The notes below the pieces were generated by a model. The model searched no databases. It was not told the origin of the DNA and saw only the letters and a list, made by a program, of their open reading frames with translations. Positions 57,985-64,000 of a stretch of DNA of 64,000 nt are shown in pieces. This DNA comes from DASQFQ01 sp963805525 (GTDB taxonomy: Bacteria; Actinomycetota; Thermoleophilia; Solirubrobacterales; Solirubrobacteraceae). Positions within the stretch are counted from its first letter, which is position 1. Each line of letters opens with the position of its first letter. Where the stretch lies: the NCBI GenBank assembly GCA_963805525.1, contig CAWDUT010000006.1:1488001-1552000 (forward strand), given 5' to 3'. The position numbers were made by a program, and so were the translations under genes.

Positions 57985-58614
57985 ATGGAACGACACCTCG
58001 CCTGGGACGGCTGCAGCAACGTCCGCGACCTCGGCGGCCTCGGCCGCATCCGGCACGGCGCGCTCGTCCGCGCCGACGCCCTCCAGCACCTCAGCGCGGA
58101 GGGATGGCGCGCGCTGGAGCGCCACGGCGTCTGCACCGTCATCGACCTCCGCAACCCCGACGAGATCGGCGAGGACGCCGCGCCCCGCCCGCCGCGCGTG
58201 ACCACGATCCGGATCCCGCTCGACGGCATGGAGGACACCGAGTTCTGGTCGCAATGGCTGGAGCGCCCCGAGTTCGGTACGCCGCACTACTACCGCCCGT
58301 GGCTCGAGCGCTTCCCCGACCGCGCCGCCCGCACGCTGGCCGCGATCGCCCGCGCGCAGCCGGGCGGCGTCGCCTACCACTGCGGCATCGGCCGCGACCG
58401 CACCGGCCTGGTCACGGGGCTCATCTGCGCCGCGCTGGGCGTGCCCGGCCAGGAGGCGGCGGAGGACTACGCGCTGAGCGAGCCGATCGAGGACTTCTGG
58501 GAGGCGCAGCCCGAGACGCCGGCGGAGGTCTTCGCACGGGTGATGGCGGGCGTGGACCCGCACGACTACCTCGACCGGGGCGACCTCGCGGCCCTGCGAG
58601 CGCGCGCGCTCTAG
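57985..58614 (+). CDS. Tyrosine-specific protein phosphatase
   Basis: 209 residues. Dual-specificity/tyrosine phosphatase fold with GCSNVRDLGGL (near residue 9), GVCTVIDLRNPDEIG (near 48), then the catalytic P-loop AYHCGIGRDRTG (Cys near 133, Arg completing CX5R), and the general acid Asp probably in PLDGMEDTEF. Such PtpB-like enzymes are cytoplasmic or secreted and act on phosphotyrosine or phosphoinositides. The stop shares CTAG with the convergent gene at 58611. No clear ribosome-binding site. Confidence 0.88.
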   Translation: MERHLAWDGCSNVRDLGGLGRIRHGALVRADALQHLSAEGWRALERHGVCTVIDLRNPDEIGEDAAPRPPRVTTIRIPLDGMEDTEFWSQWLERPEFGTPHYYRPWLERFPDRAARTLAAIARAQPGGVAYHCGIGRDRTGLVTGLICAALGVPGQEAAEDYALSEPIEDFWEAQPETPAEVFARVMAGVDPHDYLDRGDLAALRARAL

Positions 58615-59183
58615 TGCTGCTGGTCGCCGGTGGCGGCCGGCGGGCGCGATTCCTCGGCCAGCGACGTGATCGTCAGCTGGCCGCGAGCGGCGTCCTCGAG
58701 CACACCGGTGGCCTCCTCGGCCGAGCGCGCGTAGAGCTCGACGAGCAGGTGGACCACGATCTGGTCGTCGTCGTGCTTGTGGAAGCGGACGTGGGTGAAG
58801 AACTCGCGCGTGCCGTGGTCGCCGAACGCGGCGTAGGCCAGCGCGTCGGCCGCCTCCGGGCCGGAGCACGTCTCGACCGCGTCGGCGTCGACCGTCACGG
58901 TGCACGAGGCGACCCACGGCGTGCCGGCCACCATGCGCTCCCAGCGGTCCTCCACCGGCTCGATGCGGCCGTTGTGGAACGCCAGGTGCGGCTGGTCGTG
59001 CATGCAGTCGAGGCACTGCACGACCGCCTCTTGGAGCTCGTCGACGACCTCCGCCCGCTCGCCCGTCACAGGGTCGATGCGGTGGATGCCCTCGTAGTGG
59101 ACCTGGACCTCGAGCTCCTGCGACCAGCAGCGGTAGCAGCGCAGCCAGGACCCCACCATCTGTGGCTGCGGGGAACCTTCCAT
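58611..59183 (-). CDS. Zinc-ribbon-like protein of unknown function
   Basis: 190 residues. Two C-x2-C pairs (CYRC near residue 16 and CLDC near 57) can form a zinc ribbon; the rest is alternating strands with CTVTVDADAVETC and FFTHVRFHKHDDDQ, a metal-friendly His/Asp run. The function is unknown. The ATG at 59183 has TAGAAT 7 nt upstream (leaderless type), while the longer start at 59192 overlaps the -10. Divergent from the crotonase gene, with only 23 bp between start codons and overlapping promoter elements. It ends on a CTAG shared with the phosphatase gene. Confidence 0.7.
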   Translation of the reverse strand: MEGSPQPQMVGSWLRCYRCWSQELEVQVHYEGIHRIDPVTGERAEVVDELQEAVVQCLDCMHDQPHLAFHNGRIEPVEDRWERMVAGTPWVASCTVTVDADAVETCSGPEAADALAYAAFGDHGTREFFTHVRFHKHDDDQIVVHLLVELYARSAEEATGVLEDAARGQLTITSLAEESRPPAATGDQQH

Positions 59184-59206
59184 TGCGCCCATTCTATGCT
59201 GCGGCC
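59184..59206. promoter_or_regulatory. Overlapping divergent leaderless promoters
   Basis: TAGAAT on the minus strand (59196-59191) lies 7 nt before ATG 59183, and TATGCT on the plus strand (59195-59200) lies 6 nt before GTG 59207. The two -10 boxes overlap by 2 bp, so RNA polymerase cannot fill both at once. The start codons are 23 bp apart, which leaves no room for untranslated leaders on either message. Confidence 0.6.
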
Positions 59207-60037
59207 GTGGGCGGCACGGTGCTCTACGAGCGTGACGGTGCGATCGCGACCCTCACGCTCAACCGTCCGGAGCGCCTGAACGCGATCGTCCCGGAGCTGA
59301 TCGACGACCTCGAGGCCGCGCTGGACCGGGCCGAAGGAGACGCCGAGGTGCGTGTCATCCGGCTCGCCGGAGCCGGCCGCGCGTTCTGCGCCGGCTACGA
59401 CATCGAGTGGGGCGCGCGGGCGATGGAGGAGGCCGGCGAGCCGTGGGATCCGATCGCCGACCACCGGATGATGAGCCGCTACGTGCGCGCCTACATGCGG
59501 CTGTGGCGCTCGCCCTGCCCGGTGATCGCCCAGGTCCACGGCTTCTGCGTCGGCGGCGGCACCGACCTCGCGCTGTGCTCCGACCTGATCGTGATCGCCG
59601 AGGACGCGCGCCTCGGTTATCCGCCGGCGCGCGTGTGGGGCTCGCCGACGACCGCGATGTGGATCTACCGCCTCGGCGCCGAGCGGGCGAAGCGGCTGCT
59701 GCTGACCGGCGACGCGCTCGACGGCCGCCGCGCGGTCGAGTGGGGTCTCGCGTCCGAGTGCGCGCCGGAGGCCGAGATCGATGCCGCGGGCCGACAGCTC
59801 GCCGCCCGCGTCGCCCAGCTCCCCGCCAACCAGCTGACGATGATGAAGCTGCTCGTGAACCAGGCCTACGACCAGATGGGCCTGCCGGTCACCCAGCTCG
59901 TCGGCACGCTGCTCGACGGCGCCGCCCGCCACACGCCCGAGGGCGAGGCGTTCACGCGCGCCGCCATGGAGGACGTCCGCGCCGCGGTGGCGGAGCGCGA
60001 CGCCCCGTTCGGCGACTACGGCCAGGAGCCCCGGTGA
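59207..60037 (+). CDS. Enoyl-CoA hydratase/isomerase (crotonase) family protein
   Basis: 276 residues of the crotonase fold: GAIATLTLNRPERLNAIVPE (near residue 10), the oxyanion-hole stretch AGRAFCAGYDIE (near 56) and PVIAQVHGFCVGGGTDLALC (second oxyanion loop, near 105), then LGYPPARVWGSPTTAMW. It hydrates or isomerises an acyl-CoA. Substrate not known. GTG 59207 has TATGCT 6 nt upstream and no Shine-Dalgarno; the earlier in-frame starts would lie inside the neighbouring gene. It overlaps the lipoprotein gene as GTGA. Confidence 0.88.
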   Translation: MGGTVLYERDGAIATLTLNRPERLNAIVPELIDDLEAALDRAEGDAEVRVIRLAGAGRAFCAGYDIEWGARAMEEAGEPWDPIADHRMMSRYVRAYMRLWRSPCPVIAQVHGFCVGGGTDLALCSDLIVIAEDARLGYPPARVWGSPTTAMWIYRLGAERAKRLLLTGDALDGRRAVEWGLASECAPEAEIDAAGRQLAARVAQLPANQLTMMKLLVNQAYDQMGLPVTQLVGTLLDGAARHTPEGEAFTRAAMEDVRAAVAERDAPFGDYGQEPR

Positions 60038-60447
60038 GGCGGCTCGCGGCCGGGCTGGTCCTGGCGCTGGTGCTCGCCGGCTGCGGCGACCAGGGGCCGA
60101 CCGACGAGGAGCAGGTCCGCACCACACTGAGCGACTTCAGCAAGGCCACGGCGGCCAAGGACTACCAGCGGCTGTGCGACAAGATCCTCGCCCCGAGTCT
60201 GATTGCGGACTTAAAGAAGATCGGGCTGCCATGCGAGATCGCGCTGCAGCAGGGGCTGGGTGACGTCAAGCAACCGCGGCTGATCGTCGGCGACGTGAAG
60301 GTCAAGGGGAAGACCGCCACGGCGCAGGTGAAATCCTCGGCGGAAGGCGAACCGCCGTCGAGCGACACGATCGAGCTCGAGCACACCGACGCGGGCTGGC
60401 AGATCGCCTCGCTGGCAAGCCCGTCGGAGACCGGCCCGGCTCCCTAG
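60034..60447 (+). CDS. Putative lipoprotein with NTF2-like domain
   Basis: 137 residues. Lipobox LVLAGC (near residue 16) and then an NTF2/DUF4878-like pattern: EEQVRTTLSDFSKATAAKDYQRLCDKIL (near 26), strands GDVKVKGKTATAQVK and a final HTDAGWQIASL. Such lipoproteins are usually surface-linked. GTG within GTGA, overlapping the crotonase stop, with CAGGAG 5 nt before it. Function not known. Confidence 0.75.
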   Translation: MRRLAAGLVLALVLAGCGDQGPTDEEQVRTTLSDFSKATAAKDYQRLCDKILAPSLIADLKKIGLPCEIALQQGLGDVKQPRLIVGDVKVKGKTATAQVKSSAEGEPPSSDTIELEHTDAGWQIASLASPSETGPAP

Positions 60448-60506
60448 CGTCGGATTTCCGTCGACCTGGGTTGCCTTGCGCTGCAGCTCCCGGCAGGGTT
60501 GACCCC

Positions 60507-61988
60507 GTGAGGAGGATGGTCAGATCGGCGGGCCTGACGCTGATCGCGCTGTTGCTGATGGCCCCTGCCGCCGGAGCGTCGACGTTCGGCATGAGCGGGA
60601 GCCTTCCGGTGTTCTCGGGCGACGCGTCCGCCGACCGCGTGCAGCTGATGCGCTACGACGACACGCAGAACGGCGTCTCCTGGTACATCGTCACCGACGA
60701 CGGCGGCACCACCCCGCAGTCGCCCTGCGTCCGCGTCAGCTCCACGATGGCCGCCTGCCGGCTCACCGCGGGCCGCGGCTACCAGCTCAACGCCGGCGGC
60801 GGCGCCGACACGGTGACGATCGCGAGCGGCGTGCCGAGCGGGAGCACCGACCTCGGCCCGGGCGACGACACCTTCACCGGGCAGTCGGCCGCCGACATCG
60901 TGCACGGCGGCGACGGCAACGACACCCTGCGCGGCGCGGGCGGCAACGATCAGCTGTTCGGGGACGGTGGCAACGACCTCGTGGCCGGCCAGACCGGCAA
61001 CGACCTCGTCGACGGCGGTGCGGGCGACGACCAGCTCGAGTTCGGCGGCGCGGGCATGCCGGCCGACGCGGGCGCCGGCGCCGACGACATCCGCGGCGGC
61101 CCCGGCACCGACCGCCTGAGCTATCTCGACCACAGCGCCGGCGTAACCGTCTCCCTCGACGACAAGCCCGGCGACGGCACGACCGGCGAGAACGACAACG
61201 CCCACGGCGAGATCGAGACGCTCGTCGGCTCCACCCTCGACGACGTGCTGACCGGCAACGACGGCTCTCAGTCGCTGTTCGGCAACGCGGGCATCGACCG
61301 CGTCGACGGCCTCGGTGGCGACGACCTCGTGAACGGCGGGACCGACGACGACGAGCTCTACGGCGGCGCCGGCGACGACCGCGTCGAGGGCTCGGCCGGC
61401 GGCGACTACCTCGAGGGCGGCTCAGGCGAGGACGTCTTCGAGGGCGACAACGTCTGCGAGACCGAGCCCTGCACCGGCGACTCCGACTTCATCCAGGCCC
61501 GCGACGGCCAGGCCGACACCGTCAACTGCGGCGTCGGCGCCGACACCGCGATCGTCGACTCGCTCGACGTCGTCGCCCAGGACACCCAGCACGGCTGCGA
61601 GCGCATCGACCGGTCCGCCGCCGAGGCCGTCACGCCCCCGTCCGGCGCCGTGCTCGGCGTCACCACCACCGGGTTCGGCGTGCCCAGGCTGTCGGTGCTC
61701 GGCGCGCGCAAGCTCGGCAGGCTGAAGCGCGGGAAGCTGAGCATCAAGGTCACCTGCCCCGGCTCCTGCCGCGTCAAGGCGCGCCTGATCAGCGGCCGCA
61801 CGGTGGTGGCGAGCCGCTCGCGCACCCGGCTCGGGGCCGGGACCATGATCGTGCGGCCGAAGACGAGCAAGAAGGGGCGCAAGCTCCTCTCCCGCCGCAA
61901 GAAGGTCACGATGACGCTCGCCGTCGACGTGACCGACGACCAGGGCCGCACCACGACCCTGGCCCGGGTCCTGCGCTTCCGCCGCTAA
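60507..61988 (+). CDS. Secreted calcium-binding (RTX-like) repeat protein
   Basis: 493 residues. Signal peptide (RRMVRSAGLTLIALLL, cleavage near AAGAST). A domain of about 100 residues comes first, then RTX-type Gly/Asp nonapeptide repeats (about 115-340), e.g. GGDGNDTLRGAGGNDQLFGDGGND and later GGAGDDRVEGSAGGD, which bind calcium in parallel beta-rolls. A Lys/Arg-rich beta domain ends the protein. It is probably extracellular, with calcium needed for folding. GTG 60507 has CAGGGT 7 nt upstream, with TTGCCT 17 nt before that; ATG 60516 is an alternative. Confidence 0.85.
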   Translation: MRRMVRSAGLTLIALLLMAPAAGASTFGMSGSLPVFSGDASADRVQLMRYDDTQNGVSWYIVTDDGGTTPQSPCVRVSSTMAACRLTAGRGYQLNAGGGADTVTIASGVPSGSTDLGPGDDTFTGQSAADIVHGGDGNDTLRGAGGNDQLFGDGGNDLVAGQTGNDLVDGGAGDDQLEFGGAGMPADAGAGADDIRGGPGTDRLSYLDHSAGVTVSLDDKPGDGTTGENDNAHGEIETLVGSTLDDVLTGNDGSQSLFGNAGIDRVDGLGGDDLVNGGTDDDELYGGAGDDRVEGSAGGDYLEGGSGEDVFEGDNVCETEPCTGDSDFIQARDGQADTVNCGVGADTAIVDSLDVVAQDTQHGCERIDRSAAEAVTPPSGAVLGVTTTGFGVPRLSVLGARKLGRLKRGKLSIKVTCPGSCRVKARLISGRTVVASRSRTRLGAGTMIVRPKTSKKGRKLLSRRKKVTMTLAVDVTDDQGRTTTLARVLRFRR

Positions 61989-61991
61989 GAA

Positions 61992-62028
61992 CCCCTCCCG
62001 CCGGCAACCTCTGGTTGCCCCAGAGGGG
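61992..62028. terminator. Nested hairpin between convergent genes
   Basis: GGCAACC (62003-62009), tct, GGTTGCC (62013-62019) form a perfect stem, flanked by CCCCTC (61992-61997) and GAGGGG (62023-62028) that extend it around two small bulges. It lies between the stop codons at 61988 (plus) and 62029 (minus), so it may end both transcripts. There is no clear T-tract on either side. Confidence 0.6.
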
Positions 62029-62928
62029 CTACATCGGATGGTGCATGTGCGGCGGCGCCATCGGGCGGCGCGGGGGGTGCTTCTTCGCATACCCGCCGAT
62101 ATGGCGGGTCGGCCCGACGCTCGCGCCGTAGCCGGCCTTGCCGCGCAGGATCACGACCCGCGCGGCGTAGCGGCCCGGCGGGCGGAACTTGAAGGTCACG
62201 CGCGAGTCGCGCCCGATCCGCGAGTGCTCGACCTGGCGCCAGCGGAAGCGCTCGCGCGAGTAAAGCTGCAACGCCGCGAGCGCGCCCGGCTGGGCCGGCT
62301 GGGCGGTGGCGCGGATCGCGTAGCGCCCGCTTTTCAGCCGCTTCACGGTGGTGTCGAGCCGGGCGCCGACCTTCAGCGGCAGCGGGAGGCTCGGGCCGGC
62401 GTCCGTGACGGCCCGGTAGACGGTCGGCGCGGCCGGCCGGACCTCCGCGCGGAACGAGCCGTCGGGTGCCGGGGCGACGGCGGTGACCGGCGCCCACGTT
62501 GTGCCCGTGGGGGCTCGCGACTCGATCCGCACCACGGCGGTCCCGGCCGGCGCGATGCCGTGCAGGATCGCCGGGCGGCCGATAGAGACCGGGTGGTCGG
62601 GGCCGAACAGCTGGAACGAGTAGACGTCGACCGTGCCCGCCATGAAGGCGTGGATCGTGCAGCGGTAGGCGTAGTGGCCGGGCTGGGAGAACGTCTGCGA
62701 GAAGCGGCCGCCGGGGCCGATGATCCCGGAGTCGAAGCCGACGCCGACCGACGCGACGTCGTGCTCGATCGTGTCGCTGTTGGTCCACGTCACGGTGTCG
62801 CCCGCGAGCGTGGTGATGTTCGGCGGCACGAAGTACTTGGCGGGCATGTCGACCACGCGCTCGGCGGCCTGCGCGCCGGCCGGGGCGGCGGCGAGCGCGA
62901 GCGCGGCGAGCGGCAGCGCCCGCCTCAC
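62029..62928 (-). CDS. Cupredoxin-domain secreted protein
   Basis: 299 residues. Signal peptide (RRALPLAALALAAAPAGAQA). A cupredoxin domain (about 25-125) has the copper ligands: His in TWTNSDTIEHDV, then Cys, His and Met in YAYRCTIHAFMAG (near 112). About 150 residues of beta-sandwich with a His/Pro-rich tail follow. It may pass electrons to or from the adjacent copper oxidase. GTG overlapping the oxidase stop as GTGA, so it is part of the copper operon. It ends at the hairpin shared with the RTX gene. Confidence 0.82.
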   Translation of the reverse strand: MRRALPLAALALAAAPAGAQAAERVVDMPAKYFVPPNITTLAGDTVTWTNSDTIEHDVASVGVGFDSGIIGPGGRFSQTFSQPGHYAYRCTIHAFMAGTVDVYSFQLFGPDHPVSIGRPAILHGIAPAGTAVVRIESRAPTGTTWAPVTAVAPAPDGSFRAEVRPAAPTVYRAVTDAGPSLPLPLKVGARLDTTVKRLKSGRYAIRATAQPAQPGALAALQLYSRERFRWRQVEHSRIGRDSRVTFKFRPPGRYAARVVILRGKAGYGASVGPTRHIGGYAKKHPPRRPMAPPHMHHPM

Positions 62929-63824
62929 TTCTTGACCCGGTAGATGCCGATCATCCCGCGCATCATGTGCTGCTCGACATGGCAGTGGTAGAGCCATGTC
63001 CCGGGCCGGTCCTCCTTGATGCGGAAGGAGAAGGACTCGGACGGCCCGACGGTCTTGCTGTCGATCGAGGTGCCGTCGGGGTCGCGCCAGCGATGGCCGT
63101 GGACGTGGAACACGTGCTCCTCGTCGCCGAGCGCGAGCACGTCCCACTGCACGCTGTCGCCGACCCGCGACTTCAGCACCGGCGTGTTGCCGACGAACGC
63201 GTGACCGTTGATCGTCTCGAAGCCGAGGTGGGACTCGAAGAACGTGACGAACTCGTGCTTCGCGCGCGGAACGCCCTGCGGGAGGATCGATACCGCGCCG
63301 TACATGCCGCCTGCGATCGAGTCCATCATCGACGGCGAGTGGTCGTGGTAGGGCCAGACGCCCGCCGAGTCCGCGCCGGCGTGCAGCTGGTAGGTGAAGG
63401 TCTTGCCGGGCATCACCTCGCCGCCGGCGCCCGAGAAGCCGGGGATGAACGAGCCGTCGGATCCGAACGGGTAGTGCACGCCATGGAAGTGCATGGAGTG
63501 CGGCCGCTTGAACCGCGTGTCCTTGTTCTTGAAGTGGATGAAGATGTCGTCGCCGACGCGCGCCTTGATCAGCGGGCCGGGGATGCGCGTCTGGGCGGGC
63601 AGCTTGCGCTTCCAGTTGCGCGTGAACTGCTCGTAGACGACCGTGCGCATCGTCGTCTTGTCGACCGTGTAGCGCTCGCCCTCGATGGCGTTGCGCTCGT
63701 TCGGGACCACGTTCCAGATCGTGGGGACGGCGGCGATCCAGACATGCCGGGTCGCCGCCGCTGCCGGCGCCGGGAACGCCACGAGGGCGAGCATCCCGGC
63801 GCCGGCCGCGACCAGCTTCCTCAT
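62925..63824 (-). CDS. Two-domain multicopper oxidase
   Basis: 299 residues, about half the size of a standard laccase, fitting the two-domain (trimeric) type. Signal peptide (MRKLVAAGAGMLALVAFP). First cupredoxin: SMHFHGVHYPF (near 115, type 2/3 copper) and WPYHDHSPSM (near 155). Second: HVFHVHGHRWRD (near 235) and LYHCHVEQHMMRGM (near 280) with the type 1 Cys-His-Met and type 3 His. It oxidises metals or phenols and reduces oxygen to water. The start overlaps the upstream copper gene as ATGA. Confidence 0.9.
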   Translation of the reverse strand: MRKLVAAGAGMLALVAFPAPAAAATRHVWIAAVPTIWNVVPNERNAIEGERYTVDKTTMRTVVYEQFTRNWKRKLPAQTRIPGPLIKARVGDDIFIHFKNKDTRFKRPHSMHFHGVHYPFGSDGSFIPGFSGAGGEVMPGKTFTYQLHAGADSAGVWPYHDHSPSMMDSIAGGMYGAVSILPQGVPRAKHEFVTFFESHLGFETINGHAFVGNTPVLKSRVGDSVQWDVLALGDEEHVFHVHGHRWRDPDGTSIDSKTVGPSESFSFRIKEDRPGTWLYHCHVEQHMMRGMIGIYRVKK

Positions 63825-64000
63825 CCGACGACGATCGACCCTTTCATGTCGGGGTGGATCAGGCAGATGTAGTTGTAGGTGCCTGCCTTGCTGAACGTGA
63901 CCTGGGCCGAGGTCGCCTGCGGCGACGCCGAGTCGCCGTCGATGACCCCGGTGTTGACGAAGCCGTTGCCGTGGTTCGCCCCGTCGGCCGGCGCGCCGGG
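63821..64000 (-). CDS. Plastocyanin-like cupredoxin, C-terminal fragment
   Basis: The window ends inside this gene; 59 C-terminal residues are visible. They end in YNYICLIHPDMKGSIVVG, the Cys-His-Met loop of type 1 copper proteins, so this is a plastocyanin-like electron carrier. Its stop overlaps the oxidase start as ATGA, making it the first visible gene of a three-gene copper operon with the two-domain oxidase and the second cupredoxin. The start is outside the window. Confidence 0.85.
   Translation of the reverse strand, partial: PGAPADGANHGNGFVNTGVIDGDSASPQATSAQVTFSKAGTYNYICLIHPDMKGSIVVG

Overview
The window is a 64 kb piece of a high-GC (about 70 %) bacterial chromosome. Gene content points to an actinobacterium of the Thermoleophilia/Solirubrobacterales type (Conexibacter, Solirubrobacter, Patulibacter relatives): many secreted repeat proteins (collagen-like, FG-GAP, calcium-binding), a 180-kDa class NAD-glutamate dehydrogenase, GTP-dependent PEP carboxykinase, an ECF42-type sigma factor with its DGPF partner, and tightly packed genes with ATGA/GTGA overlaps. 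The placement is inferred from gene content alone. I saw no rRNA, tRNA, CRISPR array or prophage module.

Layout. 1-9 kb: an amine-use cluster (APC permease, choline-kinase-like phosphotransferase, dimethylglycine-dehydrogenase-like FAD/GcvT enzyme) and the two-step agmatine-to-putrescine route (aguA, aguB), interrupted by a secreted protein, an HD-GYP protein and a frameshifted gene. 9-20 kb: AI-2E family membrane protein, alpha/beta hydrolase, a two-component system facing a small secreted protein, several exported proteins, and a large lytic transglycosylase/M23 cell-wall enzyme. 20-24 kb: the ATP-grasp, alpha-E and transglutaminase trio. 24-33 kb: an effector-like metalloprotease with a coupled partner, a TetR/SDR pair, aminoglycoside 2'-N-acetyltransferase, MarR, Fpg/Nei glycosylase, a damaged-looking MFS/CGNR junction and a lysine/alanine/serine-rich repeat protein. 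33-45 kb: carbon metabolism, with ferredoxin, SucCD-like CoA ligase, malyl-CoA-lyase-like enzyme, MaoC hydratase, PEP carboxykinase and NAD-glutamate dehydrogenase. 45-50 kb: an accessory patch with tiny coupled ORFs, two overlapping IS110 remnants and an immunity-like protein. 50-64 kb: secreted glycosidase-like protein, ECF42 locus, ArsR/VOC, MOSC-reductase-ferredoxin fusion, PEBP, tyrosine phosphatase, crotonase, RTX-like protein, and a copper oxidase operon running off the right edge.

How it works together. The metabolic parts form short routes: amines to glycine/one-carbon units, agmatine to putrescine, and glutamate to 2-oxoglutarate (onward to oxaloacetate by the TCA cycle) to PEP, with pckG and the dehydrogenase 1 bp apart. 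The CoA ligase, CoA lyase and MaoC genes could form a C4/C2 acyl-CoA module around malate and glyoxylate.

The most general signal is regulatory. At least 17 genes have a TANNNT -10-like hexamer exactly 6-7 nt before the start codon and no Shine-Dalgarno sequence, which implies leaderless mRNAs. Several of these are divergent pairs with palindromic operators. The tightest pair, 59183/59207, has only 23 bp between start codons and overlapping -10 elements. Four convergent gene pairs end on one shared CTAG tetramer. An apparently structured 162-nt spacer between sucD and the ferredoxin gene can hide the ferredoxin ribosome-binding site.
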